64,000 nt of DNA from Bacillus methanolicus (GCF_028888695.1 NZ_PNFF01000001.1:691501-755500); one strand, 5' to 3'. Counted from the stretch's first letter, positions 33,108-42,928 are shown. Made by a program: numbers and translations. The notes: a model not told the origin generated them from the letters alone.

Positions 33108-33872
33108 ATGCGCAGGAACAATAATAAAGATAAACAAAAAAGAAACTTACGCGCAAAAGATAAACAATTTAAAAAGTTTCAAGAAAGAATCGGAATTGAA
33201 TTTGAAGATGAGAAATTGCTAAAACAAGCTTTTACCCATTCATCCTATGTGAATGAGCATCGCAAAAAGCCATATGAAGACAATGAAAGGCTTGAATTTT
33301 TAGGAGATGCCGTCCTAGAGTTAACTGTTTCACAATACCTTTTTAAAAAATATCCGATGATGAGTGAAGGGGAGCTTACGAAATTGCGTGCAGCAGTAGT
33401 ATGCGAACCATCCTTGGTTTCTTTTGCCAATGAACTTTCCTTTGGAGAGCTCGTTCTGCTTGGCAAAGGGGAAGAAATGACGGGCGGAAGAGCAAGGCCT
33501 GCACTCCTTGCTGATGTATTTGAGGCCTTCATCGGTGCTTTATACCTTGATAAAGGAATTGAAACAGTTACAAAATTTTTAGAGATGGTTGTGTTTCCGA
33601 AAATTAATACCGGTGCTTTTTCTCATGTGATGGATTACAAAAGCCAGCTTCAGGAGCTCGTTCAAAGGGACGGGGCCGGAACGATTGAATATCGGATTTT
33701 GCAAGAAAAAGGGCCGGCCCATAATCGGGAATTCGTTTCCCGGGTTTCATTAAACAAAGTGGAATTAGGAACAGGCATAGGCCGGTCCAAAAAAGAAGCA
33801 GAACAGCATGCTGCCCAAATGGCTCTGGAAAAGCTTAAAGCACATTTAGAAGTAAACTCGATTGAAGAGTGA
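33108..33872 (+). CDS. rnc: Ribonuclease III
   Basis: 254 residues. Cuts double-stranded RNA in rRNA processing and, in B. subtilis, SRP RNA maturation and toxin-mRNA control. Catalytic signature [14 protein letters not shown] near residues 58-71; the second acidic site is in [16 protein letters not shown]. The double-stranded-RNA-binding domain is C-terminal ([14 protein letters not shown] to [19 protein letters not shown]). A basic N-terminal tail of about 20 residues precedes the nuclease domain, as in other Bacillus enzymes. ATG follows AAGGTGGAGG. rnc-smc-ftsY is a conserved operon. Confidence 0.95.
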   Translation: MRRNNNKDKQKRNLRAKDKQFKKFQERIGIEFEDEKLLKQAFTHSSYVNEHRKKPYEDNERLEFLGDAVLELTVSQYLFKKYPMMSEGELTKLRAAVVCEPSLVSFANELSFGELVLLGKGEEMTGGRARPALLADVFEAFIGALYLDKGIETVTKFLEMVVFPKINTGAFSHVMDYKSQLQELVQRDGAGTIEYRILQEKGPAHNREFVSRVSLNKVELGTGIGRSKKEAEQHAAQMALEKLKAHLEVNSIEE

Positions 33873-33895
33873 CTTTATGTTAGGTGGGATAAGAA

Positions 33896-36800
33896 GTGTT
33901 TTTAAAGCGATTGGATGTTGTCGGCTTTAAGTCGTTTGCAGAACGAACAGCCGTAGATTTCGTTCCCGGTGTGACAGCTGTGGTAGGACCGAACGGAAGC
34001 GGGAAAAGCAATATTACGGACGCCATTCGCTGGGTGCTAGGTGAACAGTCAGCAAAATCCCTCCGCGGCGCAAAAATGGAAGACATTATTTTTGCGGGCA
34101 GTGATTCAAGAAAACCGTTAAACTTTGCAGAGGTAACATTAACACTTGATAATGAAGACCAGTTTTTGCCGATCGAATACAATGAGGTCAGTATAACGAG
34201 AAGAGTGTATCGTTCCGGAGAAAGCGAATTCTTCATAAATAAACAATCTTGCCGATTAAAAGATATTATCGATTTATTCATGGACACAGGGCTGGGAAGA
34301 GAAGCGTTCTCCATTATCAGCCAGGGAAAGGTCGAAGAAATTTTAAACAGCAAGGCAGAAGAAAGACGCGCGATTTTTGAAGAAGCTGCAGGTGTTTTGA
34401 AATATAAATCAAGAAAGAAAAAGGCTGAAGCGAAGTTAATGGAAACTCAGGAAAACTTAAATCGCGTAAATGACATTATCCATGAACTTGAAAGCCAGGT
34501 TGAGCCATTAAAAATTCAGGCTTCCATAGCAAAAGAATATTTGGAGAAAAAAGAAGAACTCGAAAAAATTGAAATCGCGCTTACCGTCCATGAAATAGAA
34601 GATCTCCATGCACAATGGGAAAGCTTGTCGAAACAGCTGGAACAACATCAAAAAGATGAACTAAAGCTTTCTTCAGATCTTCAAGTAAAAGAAGTAAATA
34701 TTGAGGAGCTCCGCGATCATATTTCTGCGATTGATGAGTCAATCAATGATCTGCAAACCGCCCTTCTCCATGCGAGTGAAGAGCTTGAAAAATTGGAGGG
34801 GCGAAGAGAAGTATTAAAAGAAAGAAAAAAAAACGCATCACAAAACAAGGAACAGCTTGAAAAAAACATTGAAGAATTAACCTTAAAGCTAAAAATTCTA
34901 AGAAAACAAAAAATAGAGCAAGAATCTGCTGCTGCTAGCTTAGCGGATGATACGAAACAGCTGGAACAAAAACTATTTGAAAAACAGCAGGACTTAAAAT
35001 CATTTACTGAAAATATTGATGAAAAAATAGAATCATTAAAAAGCGATTACATCGAACTCTTAAATGAACAGGCCAGCGCCAAAAATGAGCTGCGCTATAT
35101 TGAGCAGCAGCTTGAACAGCTAAATGCCAGAAATGCGAGATTAGACAATGAGAATGTAAAATTTCTTCATGAAAGAAGGAAAATCCAAGAAAGAAAACGG
35201 GAAGTTCTGTCTTTTCTGGACGATGCAAAGAAAAGGCTCGAAAATCATGTCCAATTCTATATGGAAGAGCAGAAAAAACTTGAGTCTTTAAAAAATAATT
35301 ACCAAAAGCAGGAAAAGACGCTTTATCAAGCTTATCAATATTTGCAGCAAGCGAAATCCCGCAAAGATATGCTTGAAGAAATGGAAGAAGATTATTCCGG
35401 GTTTTTTCAAGGCGTAAAGGAAGTATTAAAAGCCCGCCAGTCTAAACTTCAAGGCATAGAAGGAGCTGTTGCAGAACTGATCCGCGTTCCAAAAGAATAT
35501 GAGGTTGCAATTGAAACAGCTCTCGGAGGAGCACTGCAGCATATTGTCGTTGATTCAGAACAAAGCGGGAGAGCGGCGATTCAATTTTTAAAAATGAATT
35601 CTTTCGGAAGAGCGACTTTCCTTCCGCTAAATGTCATTAAAGGAAAACAGCTGTCTTCCGCTCAAGCTAAGGCAATTGAAAAGCATCCATCTTTTGTGGG
35701 CGTTGCAGCGGATTTAGTCCAATTTGACCGCAAATATGCAAATATTATCTTATATCTACTCGGTAATGTCGTTATTACAAAAGATTTAAAAAGCGCAAAT
35801 GAATTGGCTAAATTATTGGAATATAGATACCGCATCGTTACTCTTGAAGGCGACATCGTAAATCCGGGCGGATCGATGACAGGCGGTGCAATGAAACAAA
35901 AAACAACTTCTCTATTAAGCAGAAAAGGGGAACTTGAAGAATTAAAAGAGAAGTTAACAGATATGGAACTAAAAACGGAGAAGCTGGAATCTCATGTGAA
36001 ACGTCTGAAAGAAGACATTCAGCACCTTGAAAACAAGGCAGAAGAGATGAGAAAAACAGGAGAGGCGCTCCGCTTTAAGGAACAGTCATTTAAGGTTGAG
36101 CTTCGTGAAGTGGAAATAGCCGAAAAGAACATAAATGAACGGCTTGCCCTTTACGATATGGATAAGGTTCAGTTTAAAGAAGAAATGGAAAAGCTGCTTT
36201 CGAGAAAAAAAGAGCTTTCAATGAAGCTTAATTCGTATGTTTCTTCTATTTCTGAACTGGATCAAGAGATTTCTGTATTGACCGAACGAAAAAATCAAGA
36301 CGTCGTTTCCAAAGAAGCGATTTCTGCTGAAATCACCGATCTGAAAGCTGAAATTGCTGCAAAAAAACAAGAGCTCCGTCATGCGAATGAAAAGATTGAG
36401 AGGATTGCCGGTGATTTAAGGGAAACGGAACAGAAGCTTGTAACCTATCAAGAAGACTTGGAGCTTCTTTCATCAGAGATGACAGACAGTTCTACCGGAG
36501 AGTTGCAGCTGGAAGAGGCTGCAAAACGTAAATTGCAAGATAAAGATGAAACAATGAAGCTCATCTCTTCAAGGCGTGAAGAACGGATGAAGCTGCAGGC
36601 TTTGCTGGAAGAATCGGAGATCGAAGTAAAAGAACTTAAGCGTCAGCATAGAGGCCTTGTTGTTGTCTTAAAGGATGAAGAAATAAAATTGAACAGGATT
36701 GATGTCGAGCTTGAAAACAGGCTGGCCCATCTTCGGGAAGAGTATCTGCTCTCCTTTGACGGTGCAAAGGAACAATATCCTCTAACGATGCCTCTTGAGG

Positions 36801-37465
36801 AAGCAAGGAAAAAAGTAAAACTAATAAAGCTTGCCATAGAGGAATTGGGAACCGTTAATCTTGGTGCAATTGAAGAATACGAACGGGTTTCTGAACGCTA
36901 TGAATTTTTGTCGGAACAGAAGAGAGACTTACAACAAGCAAAAGATACTTTGTTCCAAGTCATTGATGAAATGGATGAAGAAATGAAAAAACGTTTTGAA
37001 CAGACCTTTAATGGCATACGCTCCCATTTCGAATCTGTATTCAGAACTTTATTCGGGGGCGGAAGAGCTGATTTAAAATTAACCGATCCGGATGACTTGT
37101 TAAATACCGGAATTGAAATTGTTGCCCAGCCGCCGGGAAAAAAACTGCAAAATCTCGGGCTTTTATCCGGAGGAGAAAGGGCGTTGACCGCTATCGCTCT
37201 CCTTTTTTCGATTCTTAAAGTCCGCCCCGTTCCATTTTGTATACTGGATGAAGTGGAAGCTGCGCTTGACGAAGCAAATGTTTCCCGTTTTAGCCAGTAT
37301 TTGAAAAGATACAGTTCTGAAACTCAGTTTATTGTAATTACTCATAGAAAAGGAACGATGGAAGAAGCGGATGTCCTCTATGGTGTAACGATGCAGGAAT
37401 CCGGTGTGTCCAAGCTTGTTTCTGTAAGGCTTGCGGAAACGAACGAAATTTTACAAACATCTTGA
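33896..37465 (+). CDS. smc: Chromosome partition protein Smc
   Basis: 1189 residues from GTG 33896, matching the B. subtilis MFLKRLD start. ATPase of the Smc-ScpAB condensin, which loads at parS and aligns chromosome arms. Walker A VVGPNGSGKSN at about 31-41; Q-loop region ending IISQGKVEEIL. A long coiled coil flanks a hinge at about 505-675 (GVKEVLKARQ ... PGGSMTGGAMKQK). A second coiled coil leads to the signature LLSGGERALTAIALLFS and Walker B FCILDEVEAALDEANV. All motifs are intact. The end is 57 bases from ftsY. Confidence 0.96.
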   Translation: MFLKRLDVVGFKSFAERTAVDFVPGVTAVVGPNGSGKSNITDAIRWVLGEQSAKSLRGAKMEDIIFAGSDSRKPLNFAEVTLTLDNEDQFLPIEYNEVSITRRVYRSGESEFFINKQSCRLKDIIDLFMDTGLGREAFSIISQGKVEEILNSKAEERRAIFEEAAGVLKYKSRKKKAEAKLMETQENLNRVNDIIHELESQVEPLKIQASIAKEYLEKKEELEKIEIALTVHEIEDLHAQWESLSKQLEQHQKDELKLSSDLQVKEVNIEELRDHISAIDESINDLQTALLHASEELEKLEGRREVLKERKKNASQNKEQLEKNIEELTLKLKILRKQKIEQESAAASLADDTKQLEQKLFEKQQDLKSFTENIDEKIESLKSDYIELLNEQASAKNELRYIEQQLEQLNARNARLDNENVKFLHERRKIQERKREVLSFLDDAKKRLENHVQFYMEEQKKLESLKNNYQKQEKTLYQAYQYLQQAKSRKDMLEEMEEDYSGFFQGVKEVLKARQSKLQGIEGAVAELIRVPKEYEVAIETALGGALQHIVVDSEQSGRAAIQFLKMNSFGRATFLPLNVIKGKQLSSAQAKAIEKHPSFVGVAADLVQFDRKYANIILYLLGNVVITKDLKSANELAKLLEYRYRIVTLEGDIVNPGGSMTGGAMKQKTTSLLSRKGELEELKEKLTDMELKTEKLESHVKRLKEDIQHLENKAEEMRKTGEALRFKEQSFKVELREVEIAEKNINERLALYDMDKVQFKEEMEKLLSRKKELSMKLNSYVSSISELDQEISVLTERKNQDVVSKEAISAEITDLKAEIAAKKQELRHANEKIERIAGDLRETEQKLVTYQEDLELLSSEMTDSSTGELQLEEAAKRKLQDKDETMKLISSRREERMKLQALLEESEIEVKELKRQHRGLVVVLKDEEIKLNRIDVELENRLAHLREEYLLSFDGAKEQYPLTMPLEEARKKVKLIKLAIEELGTVNLGAIEEYERVSERYEFLSEQKRDLQQAKDTLFQVIDEMDEEMKKRFEQTFNGIRSHFESVFRTLFGGGRADLKLTDPDDLLNTGIEIVAQPPGKKLQNLGLLSGGERALTAIALLFSILKVRPVPFCILDEVEAALDEANVSRFSQYLKRYSSETQFIVITHRKGTMEEADVLYGVTMQESGVSKLVSVRLAETNEILQTS

Positions 37466-37522
37466 TATCCTTATTGCCACGTAATATGCTGAAATCGATT
37501 ATGAAGAAAAGGAAGTGAAGAA

Positions 37523-38515
37523 ATGAGCTTCTTCAAAAAATTAAAAGAAAAAATCACAAAACAAGCAGACAGTGTGACAGAGAAGTTTAAAGAAGGTTTG
37601 ACGAAGACACGGGATAGTTTTGCCGGAAAAGTCAATGATCTTGTTGCACGCTACCGTAAAGTTGATGAAGAGTTTTTTGAGGAACTTGAAGAAATTCTCA
37701 TTCAAGCCGATGTAGGTTTTGATACCGTAATGGAATTAATTGACGAATTAAAAATGGAAGTAAAACGCCGCAACATTCAGGATCCGAAAGATGTGCAGGC
37801 AGTTATCTCAGAAAAGCTCGTGGAAATTTACCAGGGCGGAGAAGAAGGCATTTCCGAATTAAATATTCAAGAAGACGGACTTACCGTTATTCTATTTGTC
37901 GGTGTTAACGGTGTCGGAAAAACAACAACGATCGGAAAACTTGCCCATAAATTTAAATCGGAAGGAAAAACGGTCTTATTGGCTGCAGGGGACACTTTCC
38001 GTGCCGGTGCGATTGAACAGCTTGAAGTTTGGGGAGAGCGGGTCGGTGTTGAAGTGATTAAACAAGGAGCAGGTTCAGATCCTGCTGCTGTTATGTATGA
38101 TGCGATCCGGGCCGCAAAAGCCAGAAATGCAGATATTTTGCTTTGCGATACGGCTGGAAGACTCCAAAATAAAGTTAATTTAATGAAGGAATTAGAAAAA
38201 GTGAAGCGGGTCATCGAACGTGAAATTCCCGGAGCCCCGCATGAAGTTCTCCTTGTCGTCGATGCAACGACAGGACAAAATGCAATGATCCAGGCGAAAA
38301 CCTTCAAAGAAGCAACAAATGTTACGGGAATTGTTTTAACAAAGCTTGATGGAACAGCAAAAGGCGGAATTGTCCTTGCGATTCGAAATGAATTAAACAT
38401 TCCGGTAAAATTTGTCGGCCTCGGTGAAAAAATGGATGATCTTCAAGAGTTTGATGCAGAAAAATATGTATATGGTTTATTTGCAAATCTCATTGATAAT
38501 GAAAGGGAGGAATAA
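37523..38515 (+). CDS. ftsY: Signal recognition particle receptor FtsY
   Basis: 330 residues, SRP receptor GTPase that docks ribosome-nascent-chain complexes at the membrane. Short basic N-terminus (KKLKEKITKQADSVTEK), without the long acidic A domain of E. coli. NG domain: GVNGVGKTTTIGKLA, DTFRAGAIEQL, CDTAGRLQNK, TKLDGTAKGG and the closing GLGEKMDDLQEFD. ATG 37523 follows GGAAGTGAAG. Its partner Ffh is 460 bases downstream. Confidence 0.96.
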   Translation: MSFFKKLKEKITKQADSVTEKFKEGLTKTRDSFAGKVNDLVARYRKVDEEFFEELEEILIQADVGFDTVMELIDELKMEVKRRNIQDPKDVQAVISEKLVEIYQGGEEGISELNIQEDGLTVILFVGVNGVGKTTTIGKLAHKFKSEGKTVLLAAGDTFRAGAIEQLEVWGERVGVEVIKQGAGSDPAAVMYDAIRAAKARNADILLCDTAGRLQNKVNLMKELEKVKRVIEREIPGAPHEVLLVVDATTGQNAMIQAKTFKEATNVTGIVLTKLDGTAKGGIVLAIRNELNIPVKFVGLGEKMDDLQEFDAEKYVYGLFANLIDNEREE

Positions 38516-38561
38516 GGGTAAGGGATCTGAACCTTACAAGAGTTCGTGTAAAGGTATTTCC

Positions 38562-38590
38562 TTGACATTATCAAAGGGTTTGTGTAAACT
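38562..38590 (+). promoter_or_regulatory. ylxM-ffh promoter
   Basis: Perfect TTGACA (38562-38567), 17-base spacer, TAAACT (38585-38590). Lies 43 bases before ylxM and separates SRP genes from the rnc-smc-ftsY operon. Confidence 0.7.
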
Positions 38591-38632
38591 TTCTTTGTAA
38601 AGGCTTTTCACTTAACAAGGGGGGAATCGGCG

Positions 38633-38965
38633 GTGCTTGAAAAAACAACGCGGATGAACTATTTGTATGATTTTTATCAATCGTTGTTAACTCCAAAGCA
38701 GCGCAGCTACATGTCCTTGTATTATTTGGACGACTATTCCCTCGGCGAGATTGCGGAAGAGTATGATGTTAGCCGTCAGGCGGTGTACGATAACATCAAA
38801 CGGACTGAAGCGATGCTCGAAGAATATGAGGAAAAGCTAAGATTATTCCAAAAATTTCAAGAGCGAAGCAAACTGATTTCCAAATTGAAAGAGCTGATAA
38901 ATGAAGATCATTCATCCAACCGTGCTCTATTGGATATTATCGCGGAGCTTGAGAAATTAGATTAG
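38633..38965 (+). CDS. ylxM: UPF0122 helix-turn-helix protein YlxM
   Basis: 110 residues from GTG 38633 after GGGGGAATCGG. Sigma-region-4-like helix-turn-helix: [27 protein letters not shown] at about 30-56. Always found directly before ffh; in streptococci the homologue modulates SRP GTPase activity, so a role with SRP rather than as a general transcription factor is plausible. Thirteen bases from ffh. Function in Bacillus is not established. Confidence 0.9.
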   Translation: MLEKTTRMNYLYDFYQSLLTPKQRSYMSLYYLDDYSLGEIAEEYDVSRQAVYDNIKRTEAMLEEYEEKLRLFQKFQERSKLISKLKELINEDHSSNRALLDIIAELEKLD

Positions 38966-38977
38966 GAGGCGGCATGA

Positions 38978-40330
38978 ATGGCATTTGAAGGATTAGCCGA
39001 CCGACTGCAAAAGACAATTCAAAAGATCCGCGGAAAAGGAAAAGTAACAGAAGCGGATGTAAAAGAAATGATGCGCGAAGTTCGACTGGCCCTTTTAGAA
39101 GCGGACGTAAACTTTAAAGTCGTCAAAGAATTTGTGAAAAAGGTCAGTGAACGCGCCGTAGGCCAAGAAGTAATGAAAAGCTTAACACCGGGCCAGCAAG
39201 TTATAAAAGTCGTTAAAGAAGAACTGACCGAATTAATGGGTGGAGAGCAAAGCAAAATTGCTGTATCAAACCGCCCGCCGACTGTTATCATGATGGTTGG
39301 ACTTCAAGGTGCCGGAAAAACAACGACAACCGGTAAACTGGCCAATTTGCTTCGGAAAAAATATAACCGCAAGCCAATGCTTGTCGCGGCCGATATTTAC
39401 CGACCTGCTGCAATTAAACAGCTTGAGACTTTAGGAAAACAATTGAATATACCTGTTTTTTCTCTCGGTGACCAAACGAGCCCTGTGGAAATTGCAAGAC
39501 AGGCGGTCGAGAAAGCAAAAGAAGAACATCATGACTATGTTTTGATTGATACTGCGGGCCGCTTGCATGTTGACGAAGCGTTAATGGCTGAATTAAAAGA
39601 AATAAAAGAACTTACCAAACCGGACGAAATTTTCCTTGTTGTCGACGCGATGACAGGGCAAGATGCCGTCAACGTAGCCCAAAGCTTTAACGAACAGCTC
39701 GGCTTAACGGGAGTTGTTTTAACAAAGCTTGATGGAGATACTCGGGGCGGTGCTGCGCTATCTATTCGTGCCGTTACGCAAACTCCCATTAAGTTTGTCG
39801 GTTTAGGAGAAAAAATGGATGCAATTGAGCCATTCCATCCGGAAAGAATGGCTTCAAGAATTCTCGGAATGGGCGATGTTCTTACATTAATTGAAAAAGC
39901 CCAAGCTACCGTTGATGAAGAAAAAGCAAAAGAACTCGAAAAGAAGATTCGAACAGCTTCTTTTACACTTGATGATTTTCTTGAACAGCTCGGGCAGGTT
40001 CGAAAAATGGGGCCTCTTGACGAGCTTCTGAAAATGATGCCCGGCGCCAATAAGATTAAGGGTCTGAACAATTTAACGATTGACGAAAAGCAGATTGCAC
40101 ATGTTGAGGCGATCATCAAATCAATGACGATGGAAGAGAAGATACATCCGGAAATCATCAATGCCAGCAGGCGGAAACGGATTGCAAAAGGCAGTGGAAC
40201 GACCATTCAGGAAGTAAACCGGCTGCTGAAGCAATTTGAAGATATGAAGAAAATGATGAAACAAATGTCCGGAATGCAGCAAAAAGGGAAGAGAAAAGGC
40301 GGATTCAAGTTGCCTTTTAATCCTTTTTAA
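38978..40330 (+). CDS. ffh: Signal recognition particle protein Ffh
   Basis: 450 residues. SRP54 GTPase that binds 6S/scRNA and signal peptides. N domain 1-85; G domain with GLQGAGKTTTTGKLA, DIYRPAAIKQL, DTAGRLHVD, TKLDGDTRGG; methionine-rich M domain from about 300 (GPLDELLKMMPGANK; MKKMMKQMSGMQQKG) with RRKRIAKGSGT, the RNA-binding motif. ATG 38978 follows TTAGGAGGCGGC. Ends 110 bases before rpsP. Confidence 0.96.
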   Translation: MAFEGLADRLQKTIQKIRGKGKVTEADVKEMMREVRLALLEADVNFKVVKEFVKKVSERAVGQEVMKSLTPGQQVIKVVKEELTELMGGEQSKIAVSNRPPTVIMMVGLQGAGKTTTTGKLANLLRKKYNRKPMLVAADIYRPAAIKQLETLGKQLNIPVFSLGDQTSPVEIARQAVEKAKEEHHDYVLIDTAGRLHVDEALMAELKEIKELTKPDEIFLVVDAMTGQDAVNVAQSFNEQLGLTGVVLTKLDGDTRGGAALSIRAVTQTPIKFVGLGEKMDAIEPFHPERMASRILGMGDVLTLIEKAQATVDEEKAKELEKKIRTASFTLDDFLEQLGQVRKMGPLDELLKMMPGANKIKGLNNLTIDEKQIAHVEAIIKSMTMEEKIHPEIINASRRKRIAKGSGTTIQEVNRLLKQFEDMKKMMKQMSGMQQKGKRKGGFKLPFNPF

Positions 40331-40371
40331 TTCGGGATCATTCGTAATTTTTGTGTGTTAAGAAAAAAACC

Positions 40372-40401
40372 TTTACAAACTATATTTTTATTTGATATCA
40401 T
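40372..40401 (+). promoter_or_regulatory. Probable rpsP operon promoter
   Basis: TTTACA (40372-40377), 18-base spacer, TATCAT (40396-40401). Lies about 40 bases before rpsP. Neither hexamer is perfect; read-through from ffh is also possible since no terminator is seen. Confidence 0.5.
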
Positions 40402-40440
40402 AATAACTTGTGTGAAACTATTCGGAGGTGCTTATTTTAT

Positions 40441-40713
40441 ATGGCAGTAAAAATTCGTTTAAAACGTATGGGGGCTAAAAAATCTCCTTTCTATCGTATT
40501 GTAGTAGCTGATTCTCGTTCTCCTCGTGACGGACGTTTCATTGAAACAGTGGGAACTTACAACCCTGTTACAGAGCCGGCTCAAATTGAAATCAATGAAG
40601 AATTGGCTCTTAAATGGTTGCAAAACGGTGCAAAACCGTCTGACACAGTTCGCAATCTATTCTCAAAACAAGGCATCATGGAAAAATTCCATAACGCTAA
40701 AAACAGCAAGTAA
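40441..40713 (+). CDS. rpsP: 30S ribosomal protein S16
   Basis: 90 residues starting [20 protein letters not shown], the standard S16 start; an earlier in-frame start at 40408 is rejected because CGGAGGTG (40423-40430) serves ATG 40441. [22 protein letters not shown] is diagnostic. Assembly protein binding 16S rRNA early. First gene of the rpsP-khpA-ylqD-rimM-trmD-rplS cluster. Confidence 0.97.
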   Translation: MAVKIRLKRMGAKKSPFYRIVVADSRSPRDGRFIETVGTYNPVTEPAQIEINEELALKWLQNGAKPSDTVRNLFSKQGIMEKFHNAKNSK

Positions 40714-40724
40714 TTGCAGACAGA

Positions 40725-40955
40725 ATGAAAGAATTAATTGAAACAATTGTAAAGCCCCTTGTTGATTTTCCGGAAGATGTTCAAGTGAATGTCCATGAGG
40801 AGGATCATCGCGTAACCTATCAGCTTTCTGTCAACAAGAATGACATGGGGAAAGTAATTGGAAAGCAAGGGCGTGTTGCAAAGGCGATTCGAACTGTTGT
40901 CTATGCAGCAGGATCATCACAACAAAAGAAGATTTTTCTAGAAATCATTGAATAG
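40725..40955 (+). CDS. khpA: KH-domain RNA-binding protein KhpA (YlqC)
   Basis: 76 residues, one KH domain with the GxxG loop as VIGKQGRVAKAIRTVVYAA. KhpA forms a complex with KhpB/Jag and affects cell size and small-RNA/mRNA levels in several Firmicutes. ATG 40725 is 11 bases after rpsP. A possible 36-codon ORF starts one base past its stop, then a strong terminator. Confidence 0.92.
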   Translation: MKELIETIVKPLVDFPEDVQVNVHEEDHRVTYQLSVNKNDMGKVIGKQGRVAKAIRTVVYAAGSSQQKKIFLEIIE

Positions 40956-40956
40956 A

Positions 40957-41067
40957 ATGAGAAGCTTGGCGTTTGGATTAGGCGTCGCAGCTTCATATTT
41001 TACACTGGCAACAAGTCATAAAGAAGGAGGGGTGACCCTCCTTTTTTCGCCTTTTAAAAAAGTTTAA
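40957..41067 (+). CDS. Possible small hydrophobic peptide (36 codons), uncertain
   Basis: ATG one base after the khpA stop opens a 36-codon frame to TAA at 41065-41067, starting M-R-S-L-A-F-G-L-G-V-A-A-S-Y-F-T-L-A, a membrane-helix-like stretch. No Shine-Dalgarno is present (only re-initiation could start it) and it runs through the terminator at 41024-41047, which argues against it. Listed only because the N-terminus looks non-random. Confidence 0.15.
   Translation: MRSLAFGLGVAASYFTLATSHKEGGVTLLFSPFKKV
41024..41047 (+). terminator. Intrinsic terminator after khpA
   Basis: AAGGAGGG (41024-41031), loop GTGA, CCCTCCTT with the last bases running into six Ts. Splits rpsP-khpA from ylqD-rimM-trmD. 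Confidence 0.85.
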
Positions 41068-41117
41068 CTTTGTTAATGCAGAAAAGCGTCCTTAGGTTAG
41101 TTTCGCAGTCTAGCTCC

Positions 41118-41217
41118 AGCGCCTAGCCCCTCGAGGTCGCCTCACGCCTGCCAATGAAGTCAAAAAGCGACTTCACCGGCAGGCCCGCAAGCAGCTGTCG
41201 GGGCTAAACAAGGCGCT
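41118..41217. repeat. GC-rich structured intergenic element B
   Basis: Nested inverted repeats: AGCGCCT (41118-41124) / AGGCGCT (41211-41217), AGCCCC (41125-41130) / GGGGCT (41200-41205), and an inner hairpin GCCTGCC-aat-GAAGTC (41146-41161) / GACTTC-acc-GGCAGGC (41169-41184). The flanking TCTAGCTCC and GCGCTTGCGCTT are familiar from abundant Bacillaceae intergenic repeats, from memory. No ORF. The only long spacer in the rpsP-trmD cluster (40956-41266) is largely this element. Function unknown. Confidence 0.6.
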
Positions 41218-41266
41218 TGCGCTTTTCAAGTAGCGCGGACAAAATGGGATCGGGAGGCGCTAAAAA

Positions 41267-41659
41267 GTGAAAATTCTCCAAACTGTTGTGGTCAAGCAAG
41301 TATTAACAGAAAAAAGCAGAAACGAGCTGCTTGAAAAATATCGATCAAAAAAACTGCAGCTTCAAAAAGAAACAGACCAGCTGCGTTTTGAATTGCGAAA
41401 GTTCGAGAAATCAAAAAAGTTCCATCCTGAAAATGTAAGAAAGCACTTTGAAAAAGAGATCCAAATGAGGCAGGAAAAAATAAAACTATTGGATTTTCAA
41501 TGTGAACAATTACATATGCTACCTTTAGGCAGTGAACTAAAGGAATCAGAAGTGCAAGCGCTTGTTGATGTTAATGAAGGAGACCGTTGGGACGAGCTGT
41601 TGAGCGGGAAGACAATTATCATTAAAGATGGCATCGTAGCAGAAATTCGTGAGAGGTGA
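41267..41659 (+). CDS. ylqD: YlqD family protein, coiled coil
   Basis: 130 residues from GTG 41267 after GGGAGGCGC. Conserved Bacillus protein of unknown role always next to rimM. Residues about 15-80 are strongly charged and helical ([34 protein letters not shown]), predicting a coiled coil. The C-terminal 40 residues ([19 protein letters not shown]) look like a small beta domain ending VAEIRER. No signal peptide or membrane helix. Position suggests a part in translation or ribosome assembly, but that is inference. Confidence 0.82.
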   Translation: MKILQTVVVKQVLTEKSRNELLEKYRSKKLQLQKETDQLRFELRKFEKSKKFHPENVRKHFEKEIQMRQEKIKLLDFQCEQLHMLPLGSELKESEVQALVDVNEGDRWDELLSGKTIIIKDGIVAEIRER

Positions 41660-41666
41660 TCGACCA

Positions 41667-42185
41667 ATGGTCAAATGGTTTAATGTCGGCAAAATTGTCA
41701 ATACACATGGAATTAAAGGAGAAGTCAGGGTGATTTCTATAACTGATTTTGCCGATGAACGTTATAAACCTGGCAATAGTTTATATTTATTTATGCCGGA
41801 TTCAAAAGAGCCGTTAGAATTAGTAGTAAATAGCCATCGCAAACATAAAAACTTCGATTTATTAACATTCAAGGGGTATGAAAGCATCTCAGATGTTGAA
41901 AAGATGAAGGGCGGTATATTAAAAATTACCGAAAGCCAGCTCAGTCCGTTGGAAGAAGGAGAATATTATTTTCATGAGATCATTGGCTGTCTTGTCTTCA
42001 CAACATCCGGTGAAGAAATTGGAAAAATAAAAGAGATTCTTACTCCCGGGGCCAACGATGTTTGGGTCGTCAAAGATAAAGACGGAAAAGAAATATTAAT
42101 TCCTTATATAGATGAGGTCGTGAAAAAGGTTGATGTAAAAGAAAAAATAGTCCTGATTAAACCGATGGAAGGATTATTGTCATGA
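41667..42185 (+). CDS. rimM: 16S rRNA processing / 30S maturation factor RimM
   Basis: 172 residues. Binds S19 and helps the 30S head mature. N-terminal RimM barrel ([18 protein letters not shown]) and C-terminal PRC-barrel ([45 protein letters not shown]). ATG 41667 has GAGAGGTGATCG upstream; the frame extends to 41649 but within ylqD. Overlaps trmD by four bases. Confidence 0.95.
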   Translation: MVKWFNVGKIVNTHGIKGEVRVISITDFADERYKPGNSLYLFMPDSKEPLELVVNSHRKHKNFDLLTFKGYESISDVEKMKGGILKITESQLSPLEEGEYYFHEIIGCLVFTTSGEEIGKIKEILTPGANDVWVVKDKDGKEILIPYIDEVVKKVDVKEKIVLIKPMEGLLS

Positions 42186-42925
42186 TGAAAATTGATATTC
42201 TTACCCTCTTTCCCGAGATGTTCAGCGGGGTGTTGGGCCACTCCATTTTAAAAAAAGCTGCCGACAAGAATGCAGTATCATATAATATTGTGAATTTCCG
42301 CGAATTTGCTGACAATAAACATCAAACGGTCGATGATTACCCATATGGCGGCGGAGCAGGGATGGTTTTAAAACCACAACCGATTTTTGACGCTGTTGCC
42401 TCATTAAAGGAGAAGCATGGAAGTGATGGTTCCAGGGTCATTCTTCTCTGTCCCCAGGGGGAGCGCTATGAACAGCGAAAAGCAGAGGAACTGGCAAAAG
42501 AACAACATTTGATTTTTATTTGCGGCCACTATGAAGGCTATGACGAACGAATTCGAGAACATCTAGTAACAGATGAGATTTCAATCGGTGATTATGTTTT
42601 AACCGGAGGAGAGCTTGGAGCAATGGTGGTTATTGACAGTATTGTCCGACTTCTCCCCGGTGTTTTGGGAAGCGAAGAATCCCATCTAAGGGATTCATTT
42701 TCAACAGGGCTTCTTGAACACCCCCATTATACGAGGCCTGCTGAGTTTCGCGGCATGAAAGTTCCTGATGTTTTACTGTCAGGAAATCACCGGCTAATAG
42801 AAGAATGGAGAGAAAAAGAATCTTTACGAAGAACCTACTTGCGCAGGCCGGATTTACTGGAGAAAATCAGCCTGTCTCCTAAACAAGAAAAATGGCTGAA
42901 TGAAATAAAAAAACAGTACGACTAG
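42182..42925 (+). CDS. trmD: tRNA (guanine37-N1)-methyltransferase TrmD
   Basis: 247 residues. Adds m1G37 to prevent frameshifting. SPOUT-fold trefoil knot: [60 protein letters not shown] and [19 protein letters not shown], with [14 protein letters not shown] and [15 protein letters not shown] 42182 and ATG 42185 are adjacent; GGAAGGA lies upstream and either may serve. Followed by a promoter for rplS starting right after the stop. Confidence 0.96.
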   Translation: MMKIDILTLFPEMFSGVLGHSILKKAADKNAVSYNIVNFREFADNKHQTVDDYPYGGGAGMVLKPQPIFDAVASLKEKHGSDGSRVILLCPQGERYEQRKAEELAKEQHLIFICGHYEGYDERIREHLVTDEISIGDYVLTGGELGAMVVIDSIVRLLPGVLGSEESHLRDSFSTGLLEHPHYTRPAEFRGMKVPDVLLSGNHRLIEEWREKESLRRTYLRRPDLLEKISLSPKQEKWLNEIKKQYD

Positions 42926-42928
42926 CTA

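Noticed and set aside
39535-40206. 223-residue minus-strand frame opposite ffh
   Set aside because: Complement of conserved GTPase and M-domain codons; Ser/Ile-rich with no motif.
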